Below the pieces are notes generated by a model, which had not been told where the DNA came from, did not search any database, and worked only from the letters and a program-made list of their open reading frames with translations. The position numbers were made by a program, and so were the translations under genes. From Anaerolineales bacterium (GTDB lineage: Bacteria > Chloroflexota > Anaerolineae > Anaerolineales > Villigracilaceae), in assembly GCA_016927315.1 (NCBI GenBank), contig JAFGMV010000095.1:24976-88975 (forward strand): DNA of 64,000 nucleotides, read 5' to 3'. Shown piece after piece: positions 35,043 to 44,308 of the stretch; position 1 is the first letter of the stretch, and the number at the start of each line of letters is the position of its first letter.

Positions 35043-37244
35043 TTAATTTACCTGTACAGCTGCAGATGGTGATCTATTCGGTCTGGACAGCAGGGATAGG
35101 AAATAGAATCCAGCTACGATAAGCAGTAAGGTCTTTATTCCCAGAATGAACGTTATAGATTGGAACAAAGCCCCGGTCAGTGAGCCTGCAAAATTTGCTC
35201 CAAAGGCTTCATCCTTTGCATCAGAATTTGCAAAGGAGCGTATGAATATTATCCCGCTGAAAAGCATTGGTAGTGTTGTCAATCCGCCGACAACAAGCGC
35301 CTTAAGAGTAAAGGGCAAGAAGGCAAATTCAGCTAAGTCTATAAAATACAGCGCCAGTGAGATGCCAATAACACCGACGTACGAGAATCCCATTGGGAGT
35401 TTCGGGAATGTGTATGCCAGCCAGTTGGCCAGAAGCGCCATGACCAAGACGCCAGAGATAATTATCGCATTCGTTTCCCATGTATTTCCCAATACGACAG
35501 AGGCTTTACTGATGTTTTGTACCTCCAGCAGCAGGAACGCAGCCCCCAGAAAGAAAAAATGCCAATGTGGTCGGCTCCACCGGGTGAATATGTTGGCGCC
35601 TTTCCATTTTATGTTACTGCGAATGAAGATCAGGATGAACAATCCAGTAAGTAAGTAGTAAAGTACAGGGATGCTTGGTTGTTCAAGATAGGTGTATGGC
35701 CAGTCATCAGTGGTTACCTTGGTGGTGTGCGAGAGCACCAGTGGTTCTTCTTTTTGCAGTTGATTGATATACGCTGCAAGGCGGGGATTATTTTTTATTT
35801 CTGCCTTGGCGGTTTCCAGGTCACCGGCGATGAACATAGCGCCTCCCCAGCCGTTATAGGAAAAAGGAATGACAAATGAAATCGGTTTTTCGCCAAAGGT
35901 TTCTTCCAGCACTCGGTCCATTCGATCCGCTATAAAGGGTTTCTGGGCTTCAAAAGTAAGCACCATAATGCCGCCTTCTGCGAGCAGGGTTTTTGCCCGG
36001 GCAATACTTTCTTTAGTGTATACATAATGATCCAGACGCGCATTTGTCATGGCAGTTGTAGTGTGCGAATCCAGTAAACCAAATGCAATGACATCAAATT
36101 TCTTGTCTGTGGTCGCAAAATAGGACCGGGCATCATCATTTACGATTTCAACATTTGGCGAAGAGTACGGTTTTTCTGGGTGCAGCTCTTGTCCTATTTC
36201 AATGATAGCCGGGTCGATTTCAACCGCGACGATATTTTGAACAGCATGTCTAAGCCCGCCTGCTGCGTCATTTCCACAACCTGCGCCGACAATCAAGAAG
36301 GAGTGGGGATCGGGATGCAGAAGCAAGGGGATATCATATTGACTCAAACCGCGGATATCCTCGGGGAACTTATCCGGGTTTGCTTCCATAAAAGACTGGC
36401 TCAGGTCGCCTATCATTTGATAGCCGGTATTGTTGACAGCTACAAAATATTCTCCAACTGATCTAAATTCATCATCGGCGCGACTCTTTTCAACTGCCAG
36501 TTTCTGATAAGGGGACCAGGTGACGCTTAGTGCATTTGGCACCTGACCGGCGAACCAAGACAGCGCAATGATTATCAGGAGCAGGGCGAAATTCATCTTT
36601 TTGTCACGCTGCTGCCAGATGATGAAAATCAGCATCAACGCCCCAAAAAGGCAGAACCATGTGAACGGTGGTTGGTAAAAATAGCTGAGCAAGACAAATA
36701 ACCAGGTGCCAACCAGGCTTCCGGCAATGTTCACTGAATATGCCCAGATCGTATTGGGATGTTCATCCATCAGGCGGGCCAGCAGGCGGCCGAATGGGAC
36801 GAAAATATCAACAATAATTATTAATAGTACATAGGTTAAGAGCAGGCCTGTAAATACCAAGATGATACTCAGAAAAAGATTTTCCGGTTCCATGGCTTCC
36901 CAGATTAGAAAATCGCCCGTTGCACTCAGCAAACTGCTGATTAATCCCACCAGATGTCGACTGACCGGGATTGTCAGAATAATCAGGATAAGCCCTAAAG
37001 GAACCAGACTGTTTTTCAAGACGATTGGCTGCCGGGACGTGAAGCAGCCAAGCCCAAGTCCAAGGAAGCAGGCTACCAGAACAGTGTTTTGAAGATAGGC
37101 GAATATCCGAACTTCTGTCCCAATCCAACGGATCAATAGCAATTCGAGGAATAAACCTGAAACGCTGATAAAGAAAATTGCCCAGGTGCGCTTTCCGGGT
37201 TCAAAAAATTTGTCCGTTCCTATGCTGTTATTGTATTCCGCCAT
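35043..37244 (-). CDS. spermidine-synthase-like membrane protein
   Basis: The 733-residue protein alternates membrane helices and a soluble domain. About six helices lie within residues 15-235; a class I SAM/dcSAM-fold domain follows (about 300-490: FLIVGAGCGNDAAGGLRHAV, VAVEIDPAII, EIVNDDARSYF, DVIAFGLLDSHT). More helices fill residues 520-725. Such membrane-fused spermidine-synthase-like proteins are widespread and uncharacterised. Whether it transfers aminopropyl or methyl groups is not known. Start 37244 has GGAG 7 nt upstream. It heads a three-gene operon behind a good promoter. Confidence 0.78.
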   Translation of the reverse strand: MAEYNNSIGTDKFFEPGKRTWAIFFISVSGLFLELLLIRWIGTEVRIFAYLQNTVLVACFLGLGLGCFTSRQPIVLKNSLVPLGLILIILTIPVSRHLVGLISSLLSATGDFLIWEAMEPENLFLSIILVFTGLLLTYVLLIIIVDIFVPFGRLLARLMDEHPNTIWAYSVNIAGSLVGTWLFVLLSYFYQPPFTWFCLFGALMLIFIIWQQRDKKMNFALLLIIIALSWFAGQVPNALSVTWSPYQKLAVEKSRADDEFRSVGEYFVAVNNTGYQMIGDLSQSFMEANPDKFPEDIRGLSQYDIPLLLHPDPHSFLIVGAGCGNDAAGGLRHAVQNIVAVEIDPAIIEIGQELHPEKPYSSPNVEIVNDDARSYFATTDKKFDVIAFGLLDSHTTTAMTNARLDHYVYTKESIARAKTLLAEGGIMVLTFEAQKPFIADRMDRVLEETFGEKPISFVIPFSYNGWGGAMFIAGDLETAKAEIKNNPRLAAYINQLQKEEPLVLSHTTKVTTDDWPYTYLEQPSIPVLYYLLTGLFILIFIRSNIKWKGANIFTRWSRPHWHFFFLGAAFLLLEVQNISKASVVLGNTWETNAIIISGVLVMALLANWLAYTFPKLPMGFSYVGVIGISLALYFIDLAEFAFLPFTLKALVVGGLTTLPMLFSGIIFIRSFANSDAKDEAFGANFAGSLTGALFQSITFILGIKTLLLIVAGFYFLSLLSRPNRSPSAAVQVN

Positions 37245-37311
37245 TGGGGTTCTCCTATCCGAAAAGAAAGAGTTCGTTATGTTTCTTCTGGAAATAGATA
37301 ACTTTCGATGT

Positions 37312-37340
37312 ATTCTAGCTGGGTTTACCCCTTTTGGCAA
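37312..37340 (-). promoter_or_regulatory. sigma70 promoter of the envelope operon
   Basis: On the minus strand TTGCCA (37335-37340) and TAGAAT (37312-37317) are spaced 17 nt. They lie about 68 nt upstream of the start codon at 37244. Confidence 0.65.
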
Positions 37341-37408
37341 CATCCTGATCCTTACTGGTGGTACCGGTAGAAAGGCTCGTAGGTTCTGCGGTGTTCATCC
37401 CATAAGAT

Positions 37409-37417
37409 TGGTATAAT
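37409..37417 (+). promoter_or_regulatory. extended -10 promoter of alaS
   Basis: TGGTATAAT (TG-N plus perfect TATAAT, 37412-37417) lies 36 nt upstream of the alaS start. GTGTTC at 37391-37396 is a poor -35. This resembles the promoter of the T-box transcript. Confidence 0.6.
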
Positions 37418-37452
37418 AGCCTCTTGAAATTATCAAATCCTTTGGAGAATGC

Positions 37453-40167
37453 ATGAGCACCAAGAAAATGACCGGCGGCGAAATTCGCCAGACGTTTATC
37501 GACTTTTTTGTTGAACAGGGGCATACTTTTGTGCCTTCCTCTTCACTTGTCCCGGGCGGTGACGCGACCCTGTTATTCACCAATGCGGGTATGGTCCAAT
37601 TTAAAGATGTCTTTATTGGTACCGATAAACGACCTTACTCACGGGCGGCCAATTCTCAGAAGTGCATGCGCGTGGCAGGCAAGCATAATGACCTGGAAGA
37701 TGTTGGCCGTGATGATACGCACCATACCTTCTTTGAAATGCTTGGTAACTGGTCTTTTGGCGATTATTACAAGAAAGAAGCCATTACCTGGGCCTGGCAA
37801 ATTCTGACGGAGGTGTTCGGGCTGCCAAAGGATCGCTTGTATGCAACGGTGTTCAAGGATGAAGAAGGGGAAATACCAACTGATGATGAAGCTGCAGGAG
37901 ATTGGCTCGAACAGCCTGGTTTTCTTAAAGACCATCTTTACTATATGGGCCGGGCAGATAATTTCTGGGAAATGGCAGAAACCGGTCCTTGCGGACCCTG
38001 TTCAGAGATCCATATTGATTTGCGGCCAGGTGCTGGTCCGGTTACCATGGAGACCCTGGATAGTGATCGCTTCGTTGAACTCTGGAACCTGGTCTTTATT
38101 CAATACAACCGCACCGGTCCGGACGGGCTTGATCCCTTGCCGGCTACCCATGTCGACACCGGGATGGGATTCGAACGCATTGTTTCTGTTCTGCAGGGAG
38201 TCGATTCGAATTATAAGACCGATCTCTTTAAACCCGTGATTGAGGCTGTCCGACACCTGACCGGTGAGAGCCTGGAAGCTGTTTATGAAAATTTTACTCC
38301 ATATCGTGTGATTGCTGACCATGCCCGGGCAGCCGCATTTCTGATTGCCGATGGTGTGGTACCCGGCAATGTAGGCCGGAACTATATTTGCAGAATGATC
38401 ATCAGGCGGGCGGCCCGCTTTGGGATGAAGCTTAATCTGAACGAGCCTTTCCTGGCCGGGGCGGCTGAAGCAGTGATTGGTACTTATGGGGATTTTTATC
38501 CCGAATTGAGCAAGAACCGGGAGGTTATTCTCGATTCACTCACCCGCGAGGAACAACGCTTTGCCCGCACAGTGGAAGCTGGAATGGCCCAACTGGATTC
38601 ACTGCTGGATGAAGTCCAAAGTTCTGGTGGTAAGGTGCTGGATGGCGGGAAAGCCTTCGACCTGTATGCTACTTGTGGTTTACCGTTTGAAATCTCGCGC
38701 GATATTGCGCAAGAACGATCCCTGAATGTTGACGAGGCCGGGTTCAAGGCTGCGATGGAAACACACCGGCTGGCATCGGGCGGCGGAAAGGCAATTGGTC
38801 AGATGGGCGGTGAGGACGCCGAATTTTACACCGGCCTGCTAAAAGATCTGCAGGCTGCCGGGAAGCTGGGGGAGGAAGGCGTTCTGTATGATCCCTATGG
38901 GAAGACTGCTGCAGATGGGAATATTTTAGCGCTGGTCATTCACGGGAGTCAGGAGAGACAAGCCCAAACCGGCCAGATGGTCGAAGTGATTGTTCCCCAG
39001 ACCGGTTTTTACATCGAATCCGGCGGGCAGGTAGCCGACACCGGAATGATTTCCGGGCAGGATTGGAAAATCAGGGTTACTGATGTGCGTAAGCCCGCCG
39101 CGGGGATTGTCGTTCATCTTGGCGAGGTGGTTTCAGGGGCACCTCGGGTTGGCGATCCGATCAGGGTTGATGTTGATCTGGTCCGGCGGCGCGATATCAT
39201 GCGTAACCATACCGCCACCCATTTGCTGCACGCCGCTTTGCACCGGGTGTTGGGTGAAGGCGCCCGCCAGGCGGGTTCGCTGGTTGCACCGGATCGATTG
39301 CGCTTCGATTTCAACCATCCGGAGAGTCTTTCGGCAGATCAGTTGGCTGAAATTGAACTCCTGGTAAATGACGCAGTTGCGGCTGACCTTGAGGTTGTTC
39401 CCCAGGAAAAAAACAGGGAAGCTGCGGTTGCAGAGGGCGCCATGGCGTTGTTCGGTGAAAAGTACGGTGAAACGGTTCGCACGGTTGCGATCGGGGAAAC
39501 AGACAGCCGGCATTCCTATGAATTATGCGGGGGCACCCACCTTGAGCGCACTTCAGATGTGGGTATTTTCCTGATTGTTAGTGAAAGTTCGGCTGCTGCT
39601 GGTGTGCGCCGGATTGAGGCGGTAACCGGCCGGGCTGCGTACGGATTGATCACCCGGCGGTTCGATCTGCTGAAAAAGGCCGCAGTAACATTGAAAGCCT
39701 CCCTGGAAGATGTTCCCCAGAAGGTTTCAGCGCTGCAGGATGAACTATCTGCTGCCCGTAAAGAGATCTCAGCCTTACGGGCGGGGATGGCACAGGTTTC
39801 CCTGGATTCCCGGTTCGATCAAGCGGACAAGCTGGGGGATGTGTCCTTGCTGGTGTTGAACCTTCCCGGTGGCGATAAAGAGTCTCTCAGCCAGATGGCT
39901 GACAGGTTTCGCGAAAAGTTCTCTGAAAAGGGAGTATGCCTTGCGGTTGCCCCGTCGGAATCCAATGTTCTTGTCATGGCTGCCGTAACACAGGATTTGA
40001 TCAAGCGGGGTATCAAGGCTGGTGATCTGGTGGGCGAAATATCCCGGCAGTTAGGTGCAGGCGGCGGCGGCGCACCTCACCTGGCTTTCGGCGGCGGGAA
40101 GGATGTCTCAAAAGTACCGCAGGCATTGGAAAGTGTCAGGGGCTGGTTGGAAAACAAGATCGAGTAG
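37453..40167 (+). CDS. alaS: alanyl-tRNA synthetase
   Basis: The 904-residue class II synthetase has the whole AlaRS set. The aminoacylation core begins EIRQTFIDFFVEQGHTFVPS (residues about 9-28). The editing domain carries HTATHLLHAAL (about residue 586) and CGGTH (about 692). The C-Ala domain ends with RQLGAGGGGAPHLAFGGGKD. It charges tRNA-Ala and edits mischarged Ser/Gly. Length is typical. The ribosome site is GGAG a few bases before the ATG, and the extended -10 promoter sits 36 nt upstream. The next gene follows after only about 20 nt. Confidence 0.98.
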   Translation: MSTKKMTGGEIRQTFIDFFVEQGHTFVPSSSLVPGGDATLLFTNAGMVQFKDVFIGTDKRPYSRAANSQKCMRVAGKHNDLEDVGRDDTHHTFFEMLGNWSFGDYYKKEAITWAWQILTEVFGLPKDRLYATVFKDEEGEIPTDDEAAGDWLEQPGFLKDHLYYMGRADNFWEMAETGPCGPCSEIHIDLRPGAGPVTMETLDSDRFVELWNLVFIQYNRTGPDGLDPLPATHVDTGMGFERIVSVLQGVDSNYKTDLFKPVIEAVRHLTGESLEAVYENFTPYRVIADHARAAAFLIADGVVPGNVGRNYICRMIIRRAARFGMKLNLNEPFLAGAAEAVIGTYGDFYPELSKNREVILDSLTREEQRFARTVEAGMAQLDSLLDEVQSSGGKVLDGGKAFDLYATCGLPFEISRDIAQERSLNVDEAGFKAAMETHRLASGGGKAIGQMGGEDAEFYTGLLKDLQAAGKLGEEGVLYDPYGKTAADGNILALVIHGSQERQAQTGQMVEVIVPQTGFYIESGGQVADTGMISGQDWKIRVTDVRKPAAGIVVHLGEVVSGAPRVGDPIRVDVDLVRRRDIMRNHTATHLLHAALHRVLGEGARQAGSLVAPDRLRFDFNHPESLSADQLAEIELLVNDAVAADLEVVPQEKNREAAVAEGAMALFGEKYGETVRTVAIGETDSRHSYELCGGTHLERTSDVGIFLIVSESSAAAGVRRIEAVTGRAAYGLITRRFDLLKKAAVTLKASLEDVPQKVSALQDELSAARKEISALRAGMAQVSLDSRFDQADKLGDVSLLVLNLPGGDKESLSQMADRFREKFSEKGVCLAVAPSESNVLVMAAVTQDLIKRGIKAGDLVGEISRQLGAGGGGAPHLAFGGGKDVSKVPQALESVRGWLENKIE

Positions 40168-40185
40168 CGCGCCTTGAACACAATA

Positions 40186-42201
40186 ATGTCCAGAATGCGA
40201 GGTTACTTATCTACTGCTGAAACCAGTATTCCCTGGGTTCTTCTGGGTATCTGTCTGGTTGCTTTTGGGCTGGCGATCCCGGGGTTGGGATTCTACTGGG
40301 ATGATTGGCCAACCCTGACGATTATGCATACCCAGGGGTTGAGCGGCCTCTGGCAGTATTACCAATATGACCGGCCATTCCTTCCGTGGGTGTATTACCT
40401 GTTTTACCCGCTGTTGGGGAACAGTCCAATCGGTTGGCATATTGCGGCTTTGCTGCTGCGCTGGCTGACGGTCCTCTTCTCCTGGAAGACATTGGTTGCT
40501 ATCTGGCCGGGACGGGTCCGGGAAGCGGCCTGCATGGCAGTTCTGTTTGCAGTCTATCCTGTTTTTGACCAACAAGCCATTGCGCTGACGTATGTGCCTC
40601 ATTGGGTCAGCTATTTCCTGTTCTTTTTATCTTTATATTTCCTGCTTCGGGCTTTACAGTGTCAGTCGCGAAACCACTGCCAAACCTGGCTGGTATTGTC
40701 TGTGTTCTTACAGGCTGCCCATTTATGGACAATGGAATATTTCCTGGGCCTGGAAATTGCCCGTCTGGTGATTATCTTTCTGGTGGTAAGACGCAGTTTT
40801 CAAGAATTCAAGGAAAGGATTTGGAGATCCTTATTTGTTTCATGGCCGTACCTGCTTGTCCTGGCTGGATATTTGTTGTATCGGTTTTATTTTTTGCATT
40901 TCCCGGGAGAAGTAGAACCCAATGCCCTGGTTTTGGGCAGTTTTTGGGAAACACCGTTGGGTTTTGCTCGTGACTTTTTGGAAATCGTCTTTCTTGATCT
41001 TTCCTTCATGCTGGTTGGAACCTGGGGCAGGATTTTATCAGCAGAGTTCATCTTGATGAAGAGTCTCTTTTTCTGGGGTTCGGTTGGAATCTCTCTGGCG
41101 GTCGCGGCTGCGGGCTATTATTACCTGGTGCGCATCAAAGAGCACGATCACGATCCGGAGGAGGTTTGTTTTCACAGACAGGCATTCACAATTGGGATGG
41201 CAATCCTGTTCTTTGGCGCCCTGCCGGGATGGATTACTGGACGGCAGATGACGTTTGGGCTCTATGGCGACCGTATTGCACTGCCTGCGTTGTTAGGCGC
41301 CAGTATGGTACTTGTGGCTCTTCTGGATTGGTTCAGCCATCGCTGGCGGCCAAAGGTGCTGGCTGTGAGCGTGATGCTCTTCCTGGCGCTTCTTTTCCAC
41401 CTTCAGACAGGAAGGGCATATCAAAAATCCTGGCAGACACAGCTTTCTTTCTTCTGGCAATTGTACTGGCGCGCTCCCCATATTTTGGAAGGTACGCCAG
41501 TCTTGTCGGAACATGAGATACTGCCGGATATGGGTTTGTATTCGACTGCTTCTGGAATTGTTACCATGTATGGGACTGATAATGAGCCTGCGAGCATGCC
41601 CTATTGGTTTTTTACCCGGGAGCGAAAATTCGATCACCAGTTAGATCGCTTCCAGGCCGGCAAAGATTTACGCGGCTCATTTCGATCGATGGCTTTCCGC
41701 GGGAAGAGCCAACAAAGCCTGGCGGTCTTCTATGATGGAACTCGCTGCCTGAGAATTCTTGATGAGGGACGTGTGGAGAACCAGGTGCTGCCAGAAACGT
41801 ACTCTGGAATAATTGCAGCCTCCGAGCTTGGTCAAATAGGAGCGGTCTCCGTGGATCCCGACGTCATGATGCCGCCAGGGATATTTGGTCCTGAACCAGA
41901 ACAAGGCTGGTGTTATTACTATCAAAAAGCCGAACTGGCGCGGCAGTCAGGAGACTGGCAAGAAGTCGCGCAGTTGGGGGACGCAGTTCAAGCGCATGGG
42001 AAAAGACCCTATGACCCCATTGAATGGATTGTCTTTATCGAAGGGTATCTTGGATCCGGCCAGTCAGGCAAAGCCCTGGAACTGACCGGAGTAGTGAAAC
42101 AGGAAAATCCGGATTATATCCCGCTGATATGCCAGGTGTGGCGCAGCATGAGCGCTTCCACGGATATCGATCTGGAATGTTTCCCGGTTGAAGATGAATG
42201 A
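40186..42201 (+). CDS. GT-C-like polytopic membrane protein
   Basis: The protein of about 671 residues has 10 or more membrane helices. A diacidic loop DDWPTLT (about residue 39) follows the first helix, the place where GT-C glycosyltransferases (PMT/GT39-like) bind lipid-phosphate-sugar donors. The last 200 residues are soluble, with TPR-like helices (KAELARQSGDWQEVAQLG). A role in polysaccharide or protein glycosylation is possible but not shown. The start is uncertain: TTG 40174, ATG 40186 and ATG 40195 are in frame and none has a clear ribosome site. Confidence 0.7.
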   Translation: MSRMRGYLSTAETSIPWVLLGICLVAFGLAIPGLGFYWDDWPTLTIMHTQGLSGLWQYYQYDRPFLPWVYYLFYPLLGNSPIGWHIAALLLRWLTVLFSWKTLVAIWPGRVREAACMAVLFAVYPVFDQQAIALTYVPHWVSYFLFFLSLYFLLRALQCQSRNHCQTWLVLSVFLQAAHLWTMEYFLGLEIARLVIIFLVVRRSFQEFKERIWRSLFVSWPYLLVLAGYLLYRFYFLHFPGEVEPNALVLGSFWETPLGFARDFLEIVFLDLSFMLVGTWGRILSAEFILMKSLFFWGSVGISLAVAAAGYYYLVRIKEHDHDPEEVCFHRQAFTIGMAILFFGALPGWITGRQMTFGLYGDRIALPALLGASMVLVALLDWFSHRWRPKVLAVSVMLFLALLFHLQTGRAYQKSWQTQLSFFWQLYWRAPHILEGTPVLSEHEILPDMGLYSTASGIVTMYGTDNEPASMPYWFFTRERKFDHQLDRFQAGKDLRGSFRSMAFRGKSQQSLAVFYDGTRCLRILDEGRVENQVLPETYSGIIAASELGQIGAVSVDPDVMMPPGIFGPEPEQGWCYYYQKAELARQSGDWQEVAQLGDAVQAHGKRPYDPIEWIVFIEGYLGSGQSGKALELTGVVKQENPDYIPLICQVWRSMSASTDIDLECFPVEDE

Positions 42202-42400
42202 ATGGGGTGCGCTATAAATTTGTAGAATCACCAGCTCCGAACATCCCGGAGGGTTTCTATCAGACCATCCACCGGGTAAACCGGCCTTCGGGGTGCTGCT
42301 CCGGGAATGGCATCGCTGCGATAAACGCTACAACATTTTAGCGTACCGATGAGTGGTAACTTTTAGGCGGAATCCTGTCCTTCGGCTATAATTACACCTG
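42202..42400. other. intergenic region before the baseplate_J-like gene
   Basis: No gene seen. It includes small inverted repeats (CTCCGAACATCCCGGAG near 42235-42252) and the promoter of the next gene at 42387-42392. Confidence 0.4.
42387..42392 (+). promoter_or_regulatory. -10 box of the baseplate_J-like gene, probably leaderless transcript
   Basis: A perfect TATAAT (42387-42392) lies only 8 nt before the ATG at 42401. Transcription would therefore begin at or next to the start codon. No ribosome-binding site is present between them. A -35 is not obvious. Confidence 0.55.
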
Positions 42401-43891
42401 ATGCGTACTCAAATAATCCAGTTGGAGACATATGATAACCTGGTTTCTGTCCGTGACCGTCTGTCATGGGCGAAAACACCGCGCATATTGTTGATCTGGC
42501 CTCAGCAGGGGGACGCGGATCTCCGCCCGGTAGACCTGGCGGTTATCCAGCGGCACGCGTCCAAGTTAGGCGCCCAGGTCGGGCTGGTTACCCGGCGGGA
42601 GAGGATTCGCCGCCTGGCCATTGAACAGGGCATGCCTGTCTTCCAATCGGCTGGAGCGGCGCAGAGGGAGGAATGGCCGCCTGTCCAACGGTACAAGGCA
42701 AAGCGAATCCGTTCCAAACCAGACCTCAGGGCGATGCGAGAACAGGTCCACCAGCCGGAGGCACGTTGGCGCTCGCGACTGGTCACGCGTATTCTTTCTT
42801 TCACCCTGGGCGTCGTTTCTGTCCTGGTACTGGCAGCACTGATTGTTCCTGAGGCGAGGATTGTGATCGAACCGGAATTGCAGAGGCAGTATGTGGAGTT
42901 AAGGGTTCGGGCAGACCCCTCCGCGGCGTCGGTAAATGTGGCCGGTGTGGTCCCGTCCAGGCAGGTTGAGGTGGTTGTGAAAGGGCAGGATACGGTTGTA
43001 TCCAAAGGCGGGGTTTCTGTGCCGCAAAAAAAGGCCACCGGGATCGTTGAGTTCAGCAATTATTCCGGCCACGACAGGGTGATCCCGGCCGGTACTGAAA
43101 TCAGCACGGCCGGCGATGATCCCCTCCTGTTTGTCACGCTGGAGGATGGTAACCTGCCCGGCGGGGTTGGAGAGATTATCCGGGTCCCTGTGGAAGCGGT
43201 CGAGATGGGTGCGGAAGGGAATTTGGAAGCCAATACGCTGGTCGTTATCGGCAGTGACCTTGGGCTTGTGGTTGCAGTGACCAATCCTGAACCATTCATC
43301 GGGGGGCTCAGCATGGGGTTGCGCGGCTCGTCTGATGAGGAACGCCAGACGTTATACGATACTGTGATGGCAGACCTGTTGGCTCAGGCTGGAGAAGCGG
43401 CTGCTCGCAAGTTGAAAAAAGGTGATCTGGTCTTTCCTGAATCGCTGCAAGAGGTCGAAGTCTTGAGTGAGATCTATGACCCTCCGATTGGGAAAGCGGG
43501 AGAAACACTGACTTTAACGCTCGAGGTGCGGTTTACTGTCCAATATGCCTCTGCGGAGGATCTTTACACTTTGGCCCAATTAGCACTGGCAGCGGCTGCT
43601 CAGGACGATATGGCACCCTTACCGGATACCGTTACATATGAGACGCTTGATCCACCCAGGACCAGCTATGATGGTCTTTCGACCTGGCAGATGGGCGCCA
43701 GGCAGTATGTATACCCCCCGGTCGACCGCATGGTTGCAATCTCTCTTGTCCAGGGGCGCAGGCCGCCGGTTGCCTCCCAGAAATTGGAGGCTGCCTTCGC
43801 TTTGCAAACTCCCCCAGAAGTAACCTTGATGCCTTCCTTCTGGCCCTGGCTGCCGGTTATTCCATACCGGATTGAGGTGGAAATTCAATGA
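42401..43891 (+). CDS. baseplate_J/gp47-like membrane protein
   Basis: The 496-residue protein has an N-terminal cytoplasmic part (residues 1-125; Rossmann-like PRILLIWPQQGDADLRPVDL), one membrane helix (about 128-150) and an extracytoplasmic part resembling Baseplate_J proteins (GIVEFSNYSGHDRVIPAGTE and VPVEAVEMGAEGN). This combination is annotated widely in Chloroflexota genomes and is not evidence of a phage tail. Function is unknown. Its stop overlaps the ruvX start by 4 nt, so it is co-expressed with ruvX and mltG. Confidence 0.78.
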   Translation: MRTQIIQLETYDNLVSVRDRLSWAKTPRILLIWPQQGDADLRPVDLAVIQRHASKLGAQVGLVTRRERIRRLAIEQGMPVFQSAGAAQREEWPPVQRYKAKRIRSKPDLRAMREQVHQPEARWRSRLVTRILSFTLGVVSVLVLAALIVPEARIVIEPELQRQYVELRVRADPSAASVNVAGVVPSRQVEVVVKGQDTVVSKGGVSVPQKKATGIVEFSNYSGHDRVIPAGTEISTAGDDPLLFVTLEDGNLPGGVGEIIRVPVEAVEMGAEGNLEANTLVVIGSDLGLVVAVTNPEPFIGGLSMGLRGSSDEERQTLYDTVMADLLAQAGEAAARKLKKGDLVFPESLQEVEVLSEIYDPPIGKAGETLTLTLEVRFTVQYASAEDLYTLAQLALAAAAQDDMAPLPDTVTYETLDPPRTSYDGLSTWQMGARQYVYPPVDRMVAISLVQGRRPPVASQKLEAAFALQTPPEVTLMPSFWPWLPVIPYRIEVEIQ

Positions 43892-44307
43892 GGATCATGG
43901 CTGTTGACCATGGTGAAAGAAGGATTGGGTTGGCTGTCAGTGATGAGACCGGTACAATTGCCAATCCTTTGACTGTGATCACTCATACTGCGCGCCTGAT
44001 GGATGCAGCCCAGGTTGCCGGTCTGGCACAGGAGAAGCAGGTTGGTTTGATCGTGGTTGGCCAGTCATTTGGAGAGGACGGAAAGCCTAACCTTTCGGGG
44101 CGCCGGGCCGGACGTTTTGCAGAAGCGCTGCAGTCACAGACTGATACGCCGGTTATGCTGTGGGACGAAAGCTTCAGCACCCGGGTTGCACGTCGCGCCA
44201 GGATTGCCATGGGTGGCGCCCGCCGTAGACGAGCCGGGCACCAGGATGACCTCGCCGCTGCAGTGATCCTGCAGACCTACCTTGATGCGCACCCCTCAGG
44301 GTGTTGA
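43888..44307 (+). CDS. ruvX: Holliday junction resolvase-like RuvX (YqgF)
   Basis: The 139-residue RNase H-fold nuclease has catalytic Asp in MAVDHGERRIGLAVSD, a Glu in LWDESFSTRVA, and the C-terminal HQDDLAAAVILQTYL. YqgF/RuvX proteins act in 16S rRNA 5' maturation and possibly Holliday junction resolution. Length is standard. It overlaps the upstream gene by 4 nt and mltG begins 2 nt after its stop codon. ruvX-mltG adjacency is common in bacteria. Confidence 0.93.
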   Translation: MRIMAVDHGERRIGLAVSDETGTIANPLTVITHTARLMDAAQVAGLAQEKQVGLIVVGQSFGEDGKPNLSGRRAGRFAEALQSQTDTPVMLWDESFSTRVARRARIAMGGARRRRAGHQDDLAAAVILQTYLDAHPSGC

Positions 44308-44308
44308 G

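Noticed and set aside
42401..43891. Prophage or contractile injection system
   Set aside because: Only one baseplate_J-like protein is found, fused to a membrane helix, next to housekeeping genes. No tail, sheath, capsid or integrase gene is present.
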